A stretch of DNA of 64,000 nt, taken from positions 4,092,001-4,156,000 of the forward strand of contig CANTUQ010000076.1 in NCBI GenBank assembly GCA_947683425.1, in the 5' to 3' direction. The translations under genes and the position numbers were made by a program. The stretch comes from Excoecaria cochinchinensis (taxonomy: Eukaryota > Streptophyta > Magnoliopsida > Malpighiales > Euphorbiaceae). Positions within the stretch are counted from its first letter, which is position 1, and each line of letters starts with the position of its first letter. Below the pieces are notes generated by a model. The model was not told the origin of the DNA, did no database searches, and saw nothing but the letters and a program-made list of their open reading frames with translations. This document shows positions 44,741 to 55,783 of the stretch, in pieces.

Positions 44741-46422
44741 GGTTTTGGAGAGAGTGACTGCTCCTAGAGCACCTATGGAAAATTTGAGAAGGGCAGGAGT
44801 TGAAGATTTTTATGGCACTGGTTTGAATGAATCTGAATTGGCTGAGAGATGGTTAGATAAAGTAAAGCGTGCTTTGAGAGAGATTCGGTGTCCTCCCGAT
44901 CAGTAGGTAGAGTGTGCACTAGTTCTTCTGCAAGGGTCTGCATTTGAATGGTGGGAATTGGTTTGTAGGCATCCTCAGCTACCGGATTCGATTACTTGGG
45001 AGTTCTTCGAGGGTGAGTTTATAAAGAAGTACATTACTCAGACTTATGGAGATTCGAGATGGGCGCAGTTTTTGAGTTTGAGACAGAGGGCTATGTCTGT
45101 AGCAGATTATGAGAAGGAGTTCGCTATGCCCCACGAGGAGTTATGACTGATGACTTTAGATGCAAGCATTTTGAAGCGGGGTTAAATGAGTCTTTGAAGA
45201 TTGCTTTGATTTCTCTGATGTGCATACCTGGGGTCAGTTATTATCAGATTGTTGAGGCTGCTGTGAGAGCTGAGTTATCAGAGACTGTGTTGAGAGAGAG
45301 AGCTCAGAGGAGGAACTCTTCTCGTGGAGGATCTTCATCGGGTAAGAGATCTAGGAACCCACAGGACGAGTTATCTTCTGGTCCGGCTTCTAGAGGCAGA
45401 CGACAGGGTTCTGCAGCTATGTCAGGTTCTGGTAGGGGAGGTAAATCTGATGCCATACCTATTTGTGAGAATTGCAGCAAGGCTCACCGGGGTGAGTGTA
45501 GGTGGCTCACTGGGGGATGTTTTAGATGTGGGAGCACTGAGCACCGTGTGGCTAGTTGTCCCCAGTCGATTGAGGATTCAGGACCTCAGGGTGGAGCTAG
45601 TAGGGTTGGTTCGAATGCTTCTCAGGCTACCCGTGGTAGAGGCCGAGGTAGAGGTAGAGGTGGTCGACATAGAGAGGGAGCTGCTTCTGAGACTGTTGAG
45701 CGTCCTCCTCAGGGTGCCGTTAGAGCTTATGCTATGAGAGCCAGAGATGAGCAGGATGCACCTGATGTTATTGCTGGTAAGTTCCTACTCCATGACACTG
45801 AGTTATATGCTCTAATTGATCCTGGTTCCACACACTCATATTTGTGCACAGATAAAATTGTTGATAAATTGCATTCAGTTGATCAGTTAGATTATGAGAT
45901 TTGTGTGACCAGTCCATTAGGGCATTGTGTCAGTGTGAGTAGAGTTTTTAGGAGTTGTCCTCTGATTGTTGAGGGAGCTGTGCTTCCAGTGGATTTGATT
46001 GAGTTACCCTTCAGAGAGTTTGACTTGATTCTGGGTATGGACTGGTTGGGTAAGCATCGAGCTGTAGTTGATTACCATAGGAAGACAGTTGTGCTTCGGG
46101 ATAGGAGTCAGTCTCTTGTGTTTTTAAAAGGTTTGGGAGCTAGTTCGTTGAATAATGTGATTTTTGCGTTGCAAGCCAAGAGATTTATCAGGAAAGGTTG
46201 TGAGGCTTTTCTAGCAGTTGTGTTAGATTCCAAGAGGGATCAAGTTCAGATTGAGGACATTCCTGTAGTGCGGGAGTTTAGTGATGTGTTCCCGAGCGAG
46301 TTGCCTGGGTTGCCTCTTGAGAGAGAGGTTGAGTTGTCCATTGAGATTATGCCAGGTACTGCACCTATTTCGAGAGCACCTTATCGGATGGCTCCTGTAG
46401 AGTTGAGGGAACTTAAACCTTA
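44741..46422 (+). pseudogene. gag: Element D gag and protease
   Basis: Starts in mid-gag (NLRRAGVEDFYGTGLNESE). TAG at 44905 stands for a Gln codon. Core: FEWWELVCRHPQ, WEFFEGEFIKKYI, then a frameshift near 45140. From 45143 the frame is open: a basic segment, then two Cys-His motifs, CENCSKAHRGEC and CFRCGSTEHRVASC, the second a full CCHC knuckle. The protease centre is YALIDPGSTHSYLC and its second half LILGMDWLGKH. The linker ends ELPGLP-type sequence before RT. TAG at 46421-46423 is a further Gln-to-stop change. Confidence 0.88.
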
Positions 46423-46423
46423 G

Positions 46424-49186
46424 CTACAAGAGTTGTTGGATAAGGGGCTTATTCGACCTAGCATATCTCCTTGGGGAGCTCCAGTTCTGTTTGTTAAGAA
46501 GAAAGATGGATCATTGTGGATGTGTATTGACTACAGGCAGATTAATAAAGTTATAGTGAAGAACATGTATCCTTTGCCTAGGATTGAGGATTTACTTGAT
46601 CAGCTTCGAGGTGCGGGTGTCTTCTCCAAGATAGATCTTCGATCAGGGTACTATCAGTTACGAGTTCAGGATGCAGATGTGGTTAAGACTGCATTTCGGA
46701 CTAGGTATGGCCACTATGAGTTTCTTGTGATGCCGTTTGGTTTGACAAATGCTCCAGCGGCTTTTATGGATCTGATGAACCGTGTGTTTAGGCCATACTT
46801 AGATCGATTTGTAGTAGTGTTCATTGATGATATCTTGGTGTATTCCAAGGATGAGAGTGAGCATAAGGAGCATCTCCGATTAGTTCTACAGATGTTGAGA
46901 GAGCATCAGTTGTTTGCTAAGCTTAGCAAGTGTGATTTCTGGCTTCGAGAAGTGTCATTCTTGGGTCACATTGTTTCAGCTAGAGGTATCCAGGTAGATC
47001 CAGCCAAGATTGAGGCGATAGTTGATTGGAAAGCGCCTAGAAATGTTCAGCAAGTGAGGAGTTTCCTCGGTTTAGCAGGTTACTACCGTCGGTTCGTTAA
47101 AGGATTTTCTGTAATTGCTGCTCCGATGACTAGATTGTTGAGGAAAGGAGTCAGATTTGAGTGGTCAGACAGGTGTCAGTCTTGTTTTGATCGGTTAAAG
47201 CAGTTGCTTGTTGAGGCTCCTATTCTTACTCAACCCATTTCGGGTAAGGAGTTTGTCATTTACAGTGATGCTTCGGGTGTTGGTCTTGGATGTGTGCTGA
47301 TGCAGGAAGGAAAAGTAGTGGCTTATGCTTCTCGTCAGTTGAAGCCGCATGAGAGGAACTATCCGACGCATGATTTAGAGTTGGCAGCTGTGATCTTTGC
47401 TTTGAAGATTTGGCGTCACTACTTGTATGGGGAAAAGTGTAGGATCTTCTCGGACCACAAGAGCTTGAAGTACTTCCTTTCACAGAAGGAGTTGAACATG
47501 AGACAGCGCCGATGGTTGGAGTTGTTCAAGGACTACGACTGCATTGTGGATTACCATCCTGGTAAGGCTAATGTAGTCGCTGATGCTTTGAGTCGGAAAT
47601 CCATTTCAGCCTTGTTCTTGAGGCGATTCAAATGGAGATTTGGTTCTGATGGGGCTTTGATTGCTCAGTTGCGTGTGAAGCCTACATTGAGACAGAGGAT
47701 AATGGATGCTCAGAGAGATGACCAGAGGCTTCAGCAGATTGTGCATGAGGTTAGATTGGGTAAACCATCAGAGTTCTCAGTCCAGGATGAGGTACTTATG
47801 TTCAGAGATCGCCTGTGTGTGCCAGAATCTGAGGATTTGAGGAGTCAGCTCATGAGTGAGGCGCATAGTTCAGTCTTTACTATGCATCCGGGCAGTGAAA
47901 AGATGTATAGAGACATGAAGCAATTCTATTGGTGGTCCGGTATGAAGCGTGATATAGTGGATTTTGTTTCCAAGTGCTTGACTTGTCAGCAGGTAAAGGC
48001 CGAGCATCAGGTTCCTTCGGGTTTGCTTATGCCTTTATCCATTCCTGAGTGGAAATGGGATGATATCGCCATGGACTTCGTTTCTGGTTTACCTTTGACT
48101 CAGAGAAAACATGATTCAGTTTGGGTTATTGTGGATCGGCTTACAAAATCAGCTCACTTTCTGCCGGTTAGAGTGGACTACTCCATGGACAGATTGGCCA
48201 GTATCTTTGTGGATGAAATAGTTCGGTTGCATGGTGTGCCTTTGTCCATAGTGTCAGATCGAGATCCGAGGTTTACTTCCAAGTTTTGGAAGGAGTTACA
48301 GAGAGCTTTGGGCACTAGGTTGAACTTCAATACAGCGTTTCATCCTCAGACCGATGGTTAGTCTGAGCGAGTCATTCAGATTCTGGAGGATATGATGAGG
48401 GCTTGTGCTTTGGATTTTTTGGGTAGTTGGGACAGATATGTGTCGCTTATGGAGTTTGCCTACAACAACAGTTTTCAGTCGAGCATCGGTATGGCACCAT
48501 ATGAGGCTTTATATGGTCGTCAGTGTAGGACTCCGATTTGTTGGACCGAGTTATCCGAGAGATCTATGGTTGGACCAGACTTGGTTAGAGATACTGAAGA
48601 GAAGATTAGAGTGGTGCAGCGGAATTTGAAGGCAGCCAAGGATCGACAGAAGTCTTACGCCAATTTGAAAAGGAAAGATGTGCATTTTGAGATCGGGGAC
48701 AAGGTTTTCCTTAAGGTTTCACCTTAGAGGAAAGTGCTTCGGTTTGGCAAGAAAGGCAAGCTTAGTCCTCGTTTCATTGGACCTTACGAGATTTTGGCTA
48801 AGGTAGGACCTGTAGCCTATAGATTGGCGCTACCGATGGAGTTAGCAAAGTTGCACGATGTGTTCCATGTTTCGATGCTTCGTCGGTACAGATCGGATCC
48901 TTCACATGTTCTGTCAGTTCAGGATATCCAGGTTCAGCCAGACTTCTCTTATGATGAGGAACCGCGAGCTATTCTAGCCCGAGAGGTGAGGCAGTTGAAA
49001 AATAAGCAGATTCCGTTGGTTAAAGTGTTGTGGATCCATCATGGAGTCGAAGAAGCGACTTGGGAACCAGAGGAGTCGATGAGGGCTCAGTATCCGCAGT
49101 TATTCAATTCAGGTGAGAATTTCGAGGACGAAATTCTTATTAGTAGGGGAGACTTGTCACACCCCATTTGCCCCCTAGTAGAATGA
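46424..49186 (+). pseudogene. pol: Element D RT, RNase H, integrase and chromodomain
   Basis: One frame with only two TAG stops (48359-48361 and 48725-48727). RT has MCIDYRQINKV and FIDDILVYSK; RNase H has IYSDASGVGLG. The integrase zinc finger has HSSVFTMHPG and CLTCQQVK, and the core has MDFVSGLP, VSDRDPRF and SERVIQ. The C-terminal AREVRQLKNKQIPLVKVLWI and EATWEPEE form a chromodomain, placing D among chromoviruses. Repair of the stops alone would leave a near-complete pol, but D lacks a primer site and gag start. Confidence 0.93.
49141..49154 (+). other. Element D polypurine tract
   Basis: TAGTAGGGGAGACT lies directly before the 3' LTR start TGTCACACCCC. Confidence 0.75.
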
Positions 49187-51604
49187 GCCTGTCTGTCTGT
49201 CTGTATGTGTAAGCATTCGCATGTGTTCGGCATTTCATAAGGGTATTCTAGTAAAATGTATGTTTGGGGTTTTGTTAGTACGTGGATGCATACATGGCAT
49301 TAGGGTGTGAATTAATTAAGTTACATTTGTGTGCACTTGCTTATACCATTGTAGGGTGTTTTAATTAGGAATACATTAAGTGTGAGTGTTGTGTGTGGAG
49401 TTAGGGTGTGAGTGAGCAAGTTTCACCACCAAAAGGATGACATGTGTATTAGGTTAAGGAAAATGAAGAAATAAATGAAGGAAGTGTGAAAGGAAATTAG
49501 ATTCATGTTTTTCCCTTCAACCTCCATCTTCTTCTTCCTTTTCCCTCTCCTAATTACTGCTTGCTATCTGTTAATTAAGTGTGATTGTGGAAATTGGTCA
49601 CTCTTGCTCCTAACTTGGTAAGTGCATATTTTTGTCTTTGTCTTACTGTAATTTTCATCTTCTTCTTCCTTGAGTTTAGGTTTAACTTAGGGTTGCATTG
49701 CTGTGTTTGTGTTCTAGCTGAAGCTCCTCGTGATCCAAAGGGTAAAGAGGTTGCTGGACCTAGTGGAGCTAAGTGATAGAAGCTTAGATTTCAGGTTTGG
49801 GAACAATTGATTATGAATTGTGTGATTTTAAGTTACTGTCAATTTTCTAGGGTTCTTGTTCTTGAGAAATTTGATTGTTATTATTATTGAATTGATTTAA
49901 TGTTTAAATGTTGAATTGAGTTGTCTAAATGTTGCCTATATTGTTTGAGATGAATTCTAGAAGGTAAGAACAGGTTTTATTGGTTTTGAATCAAATTTGA
50001 ATTGATTTTTGTGTTCTGGGAAAAATCTGGAAATCGATACTGTCAAAAATCCCGTTCTCCAGATCGTGTCGCGTGACTAGCCAAGAAGGGAGACAAGTCA
50101 CGAGACGTGACCTTAGGTCACGACTCGTGACCTGCCAGTCTGAGGCCAGTCACGAGTTGTGGCTGTCTGCCACAGCTCGTGACCAGCTTAAATGAGACCA
50201 GTCACGAGACGTGACTCCCCGTCACGCCTCGTGACCAGCCTGAGAGAGAAGGCCAGTCGGACGACCAGCTGAAGAAGAAGCCAGTTACGGGACGTGACCC
50301 TCAGTCACGTCGCGTGACCGGCGAAAGACGTTACGTGATCTGCGAGATCACGCAACGTGATCTGCGAGGGACAAGCAAGTCACGAGGCGTGACCCTCAGT
50401 CACGTCTCGTGACCTGCCTGGTGAGGAGGCCAGTCACGCCTCGTGACCAGCCAACCTCGCCCGTTTCTCCGTTCAGTCCGTTTTTTCGAAATTTCCTAGT
50501 TTTTAACTCAGAAATGAACTTGGTATTTCTTCTGAATGGACTTTACTGTTGTGTGATGTATGTCATACTTTTAAATGCTTCGACATGCGTAATACCATGA
50601 TTTTTCTGATGTTTGTACACGATATTCTGTTACTTGATTTAAGTGACGCATAGCCTGCTAGAGTCAAGTAAGTGGATAGTTAGGCATGCCTAATAGAGTC
50701 TGTTGCTGCAGCCCATAGTTCTGTTTGGACCCCGATCAGGTCCCCGTTTGGTTCCTCGCGAACCCTTTTCTGTATTGGATCTTGTTTAAGGTCCCCTTTT
50801 GAAAATATCTGTGAAAGTTAAAGTATAATGGTTTAATCGATTCGTACCCGTAACGTACTGTCTGTAATCAGCTCGTACCCGGAAAGTACTGTCTGTACAC
50901 TCGTTATCCACTACCTAGAGTCAGCAGGTGTTCTTTGAATGTTTGTTTGAACTGCTCTGATCTGAGTTGGCTATAAATGGATTATCTGAATGAGTATATC
51001 GATGTAACGTTTATCATATTATTCCTGAATGAATATGATTATGAAATACTGATTGTATGACTTTATTACATGAGCATGTTTATACGAATTACGTTTTAGC
51101 CTTAGCATATTGTCCATGTGAATGTGAATTGCCTTGACGACCATTGTGAATGGCCGTCCATAAATTATGTGTGTTTTCCCCACTAAGCGTTTATCGCTTA
51201 GCACGGTGTTTTACCCGTGCAGGTGCGGAAGGAGTTTGATTCGAGAGTCGCCGTCATCAAGCCAATACAGGAAGTTTTTAGTGTAGGGCTACTTTTGTAT
51301 AGTTGATGATTCTTTTTGTATAGAACTCTCATGTATCAGCTTCTGGTTTTGTAATTATATTTTGCACATGTAATATTATTTTGTTTCAGCTAGTTGATCA
51401 GATCATTATTGTAATAGTTTATTGTAGTAATGCATGATCAGCTTTTGCTTTCTGTATGTAAAGTTTTTAATTATTCTGTATTTCTGAATGTATGTTATGA
51501 ATGGATGTATGTTTGCTTTGCTATTGTTTGGTGACACCTTGACTCATACAGCATCTCACTCCTTCTCGGATGGGATCGCCTAAGTATGGGAAGGGGGTGT
51601 TACA
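49155..51604 (+). repeat. Element D 3' LTR
   Basis: 2450 bp, ending GGGGGTGTTACA. Contains an inverted-repeat array at 50066-50455. The small frame at 49585-49776 is the LTR copy of 44176-44367 and not a gene. Confidence 0.93.
50066..50455 (+). repeat. Array of GTCACGnnnCGTGAC inverted repeats in D's LTR
   Basis: More than ten imperfect palindromes such as GTCACGAGACGTGAC, TCACGACTCGTGA and GTCACGCCTCGTGAC follow one another at roughly 20-40 bp spacing. The block is rich in CpG against an AT-rich LTR. The 5' LTR deletion starts within it. Confidence 0.85.
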
Positions 51605-52000
51605 AATGGTATATATGGACTTGGATTAATATTTAGAAATTTTTGATAGCGAAAAATTAATTTTTTGGTAACACTGAAAATTGTCGAAACGGACTGATTT
51701 AAATGTATCAGATCGAGAAACGAACTCTGTTTGAATTGAAATTTTGCAGGGAGACTAATTTATATATTTTAAGAATTATAAAATTAATTTTGGGAGAAAT
51801 TGAGCTTAGAAAGTGAGTGAAATAATTTAGAATTACAAAATTGGCTTAAAAATGAAAAAAGGGCCACTTGATTTATGAATTATTGTGTTGTTGTGCCCCT
51901 GTGTGTGACTGTGGATTGTTTGAATTGTAGAAAGGGTATGTTATATACATAGCCATTATACTGCCAAAATTTTTACTAAATGAATAGTAAATTGGACAGT
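51605..52000. other. LTR-like noncoding sequence right of D
   Basis: No gene. 51951-51990 matches 55551-55590 in LTR K at 38 of 40 positions, showing it belongs to a related chromovirus LTR. After about 52000 the hAT-like sub-terminal sequence resumes. Confidence 0.4.
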
Positions 52001-52244
52001 TATAAGTCAACCGATATCCCGATCCGTTTGGATCTCCACCGACCCATTTGGGCCAATATTTTTATAATAATATTTTTAGTATCTCGTTATTATATCGATA
52101 ATTATTTTTCATTAAAAAAATATCAAATGGGTCGATCCAAACCCACCCAACCCATTTGGGTATTAACCCATTTATGACCCATATATAATCCACCCATTTA
52201 TGACCCAACCCAAACCCGCCCAACCCGCCCATTTGCCACCTCTA

Positions 52245-52650
52245 TATAGAAATGAATTAAAATAAATAAAATAAAAATGTCTCATGTATGACAAATCAAT
52301 CAAATGACAAAATAAAAATAAATAACTTAACATAATAATTCAACATGCATAAAAAATACAAATGATAACAAGAATAAACTCATCATGCATGAAAATATAA
52401 ATAATAATAAAAATGAAATTCAACATGCATACAAAGCATAAATGATAACAAGAATAAAATTCAACATGCATAAAAAGCATAGATAATAAAAAGAATAAAA
52501 TTCAACATGCATAAAAAGTATAAATAATAAAAATAATGATAATAATAATGATAACAATGGCAAATAATAATAACAATGAACAATAAAGAAGATGAACAAT
52601 CAAGCAAGCAAAAGTGAAAAGAAATATAATAAACAAAACATGTTAAACAA

Positions 52651-52728
<78 letters not shown>

Positions 52729-53794
52729 CAATCAAATAAGAACATAAGAATAAAAATAATGATGATGATGATGATGATGATGATAATAATAATAATAATA
52801 ATAACAACAACAACAACAAAGAAGAACAATAAAATAAACATGTAAGAATAAAATAAAATATACTAAAAACATCAAATCACATAACAAAATTTCATAAACA
52901 AATTAAAAAGCAACAAAAGATTAAAAATCTACATGATGACTAATTAATTGTAAACAAAAATTAAATTAAATATTAAATTAAAAATTGAGTCAAGAATGCT
53001 TACACTCAAAATTTGATGTGATGAATAATGGTAGATGATCAATTTCCTTGTCTTGATTTATAAAAATAAAATATATAGAAAAATTTTATCCCAATAACAA
53101 ATAATTAATTTATTTGTCTTAAGAAAAAAATTGTAAAAAATAAATAAGAAAATTCACAAGAACAAATAATTAATTTATTTGTCTCAAGAATTGACTTAAG
53201 AAAAATTCAAAATATTTGGGGAATTTTGTTCTTGAAGAAGAAGAAAAAAGAAGAAGATGAGAGAAAATATATTTTTCTTAAGAAAAATCCACCCCCTAAA
53301 ATTCTACCCAAAAAAACCATTTTATACCTCCCAAATAAAACCTAATAAATCAGATTTTTAATGAATTAAATTAGATCAATTTAATTCCCATAATAACAAA
53401 AAAAATGAAGAATTTGAAGGGTTGGAAGATAAGAGATTTAAGAAATTAAATTTTACAAAAAAAATCAAAGAAAAACACAAAATTGGGCAAAAAAATGGAT
53501 TGTGGGGTTGTCGGGCACGCTCGGGCGAGCGAGGCTCGTCGATGTGCCCAGCGCGCCGACGCTCGCGATTTTTTTTTTTTAAATTTTTGTTAAAACACTA
53601 TAATTTCAAAACTAATTTTTTTATCTTAAAATAATTTTTAAAATATTTTTAAAATACATTTTTATTTATTTTTAATAAATCAATTTGACAAGGAAACCAT
53701 CACTTTCAACTTTCATTTTTGCCTATAAATAGGCACACTTAATTTTATCATTGGGTAATTCTAATCTAGGCTACCTGGGGACCCGATGTCTACA
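52245..53794 (-). repeat. Element C 5' LTR, outer part
   Basis: Read on the minus strand it starts TGTAGACATCGGGTCCCC at 53794. It has a GC-rich block (53500-53570), a TATA box (TATAAAA on the minus strand, 53320-53326) and an (AAT)n tract at 52651-52727. The order of these parts equals that of LTRs G and H. Confidence 0.85.
52651..52727. repeat. (AAT)n microsatellite in C's LTR
   Basis: About 25 uninterrupted units. The equivalent (TTA)n lies in G (58519-58735) and H (63205-63324). Confidence 0.95.
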
Positions 53795-55087
53795 GTCGCG
53801 CTAGCGACTTGCCATCGTGCTCGCGACAGAGGTGTATGACACCTAATGCTGCGCTCGCGAAAGCCTGCGCGATTGTGACAGAAGAGCTGAGGAACCTATG
53901 TCGCGCTCAAGACAAAAGAGCAAAGGAACCTCTGTCACACCCGCGATAATAGTCGCGCTCATGACAGAGGGCGGGCAGGCCACTGTCACGCCTGCCCACT
54001 CCAACGCGCTCGAGACAGAACATGACCCTGTAGAAGCTCGGCTTACCTAGCTCTCTATCGAGAATGCCTTAGCTAAAGATCAGGACTGCGCGATAGAGTC
54101 ATTTTCTGGGTTGCTTCTGAGCTCAATAGCTCTCCAACGCTAACCTCCTTCCCAAACTCACACAAAAAATCAAATTGCATCAACCCAAATAATGCAACTT
54201 ACTCAAATATGTTTCTAAACACACACACAAGATTTTAAACCAATCAAAAGTAATTAATCAAGTAAAATTAAACAATGAACCAAATTAAACTTCAAATCCA
54301 CCAATATCCATATAAACTCACCAAATCACTCCCACTTCCCAACCACATAATCACCTTTAAATTCAACTCAAAATAGACAAAATCCATGCAATAATACACA
54401 TAATCATGCTTGATTTCATAAAAAATCCATAAATTCACATCAAAACTCAAAATCACATTATAGTAAAAACACAAAATTTCCAAACCTTCGGCTCCAAAGC
54501 TCCTCCAAAATCACTTGGTTGAAGTTCCACCTACCTTCTCCTTTCCTTTAGCCTCTTTAGATGGAATTTCTAATCACCAAGCCAACCAAACCACAACACA
54601 CAAACAACTCAAAACCCACAGCAACCTCTAAAGAGAAATGGGAAGAAGAGAAGAAGAAGAAAACAAAAATTACAAACCTGATGACTTTTGAATTGTTAAA
54701 ACCCACCAAAGATCAATAATTGAAGAATCAATTAGGGCAAGAAAGGAGAGGAATAAGAAGAAGAAGAAGAGAGGGAGAGAGCTGAAACGTGAGAGGAAGG
54801 TAGAAAATTTGCTCCCTCACGTGCTCTCTCGCCTTGCCTAAAGCCCATCCACTCTTCCTCTTTCTCTCTCCTCCACATGTGAACATCCTATGGTGGTTTT
54901 TAGCCAAACACTCTTAATCTTTCCTTCTTCCCAAAACTCAAACAAACCACAACATAAAACCTTAAATCACAATTATACCCTTCTAAACTAAATAAACCAT
55001 GCAATTAAATCTAAAACAACAATAATAACCATATAACTCATACCAAAGAATACTCAAAACCACTAGGATACCAGTCGGGGTGTTACA
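53795..55087 (-). repeat. LTR I: chromovirus-type LTR, 5' part, cut by element C
   Basis: On the minus strand it starts TGTAACACCCCGACTGG at 55087. It has a pyrimidine-rich leader-like stretch as in D's LTR and ends, where C entered, in an array of GTCGCG/GCGAC palindromes (53795-54020). No coding sequence. Confidence 0.7.
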
Positions 55088-55783
55088 ATAAATGTTTTTA
55101 AATTGATGAATATAGTGTTTAATTAATAATAATACATATAATAGAATAAAAACATAATATTGTATTAAATTAATAATAATATAACTAGGTAGTGGAAATT
55201 TATGGATTTGTAACCACCACTGGGCATATTTAATGCTCAGTACGTAGTTTTATTTGACTGCGTGTAGGTACGCTTTAGGAGTGGATCAGTATACCTCAGG
55301 TGTTTTAGAAGCAGCGAAGAAGAGGATTTGAGATTTATAATATTATGTATGTTTTGTGATTTTGGCATGTATATACTTATGAATTTGAATGATGGTATAA
55401 CTATATGTCTGAATGGTATATGCGTGACTCTATAATGGATGGATAATGTAGTTTATGGATGATTTTGATAGAAGTGGATGTGATATTATTATTGTGTCCT
55501 TACCGGGGCTGTGGTTCTTTGATGTGCAAGTTTGGGTAGATAAAAATACAAGCCGTTATACTGCCAAAATTTTGACTAAATGAATAGTAACATTAGATAA
55601 TTATACGTTAATTGGCAAGTTAAGTTTATAAGAATAATAATTAAATAGTAAGTTTAATGTTTAATGTGGAAAGAAAAATCTACCCTCAAATTTGCAATTA
55701 GAGTTAAGTCGACTTTGAAACAATCATGGTAATCGCATAGTAGCATTAAGCCGGCAGTGTACATATAGCGTAAGGGTGTTACA
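55088..55783 (+). repeat. LTR K: chromovirus-type LTR, 3' part
   Basis: It contains GGGCATATTTAATGCTCAG and GCGTGTAGGT, features typical of the 3' part of such LTRs, and ends GGGTGTTACA at 55783. Gag sequence of F starts at the next base, so K was inserted in F and then split by LTR I. Orientation is the less certain point because both ends of these LTRs are near-inverted. Confidence 0.55.

Larger units (their letters stand above)
43746..51604 (+). mobile_element. Element D: chromovirus (Tekay/Del-like), internally deleted
   Basis: Flanked by the duplication AATGG (43741-43745 and 51605-51609). It has a truncated 5' LTR (43746-44740), gag through chromodomain (44741-49186), a polypurine tract and a complete 3' LTR of 2450 bp. 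The 995 bp shared by both LTRs have no indel and about seven substitutions by eye. It is the youngest element here, yet it lacks a primer site. Confidence 0.93.
43176..52244. mobile_element. hAT-like DNA element, later filled by LTR sequence and element D
   Basis: The ends read TAGACATGTCAAAA (left) and, reversed, TAGAGGTGGCAAAT (right), the common plant hAT end. They are flanked by 8-bp direct repeats TGTAGAAA (43168-43175) and TATAGAAA (52245-52252), one mismatch. The sub-terminal parts are rich in AACCCAACCC on both sides (43190-43290 and 52130-52230). Outside the ends, element C's LTR is continuous. No transposase is seen. Confidence 0.6.
36803..53794 (-). mobile_element. Element C: Tat-type retrotransposon, minus strand, truncated by A
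   Basis: Read on the minus strand from 53794: an LTR starting TGTAGACATCGGG (split by the hAT-like element), primer site, leader, gag, protease and RT, ending inside the first RNase H where A was inserted. The remainder would lie left of A, outside the window. LTR pieces 53794-52245 and 43175-42165 join colinearly with LTR H (61790 onward). Confidence 0.88.

Noticed and set aside
53795..55087. A possible host gene between elements C and F
   Set aside because: The segment begins as a chromovirus LTR on the minus strand and has no open frame of note.
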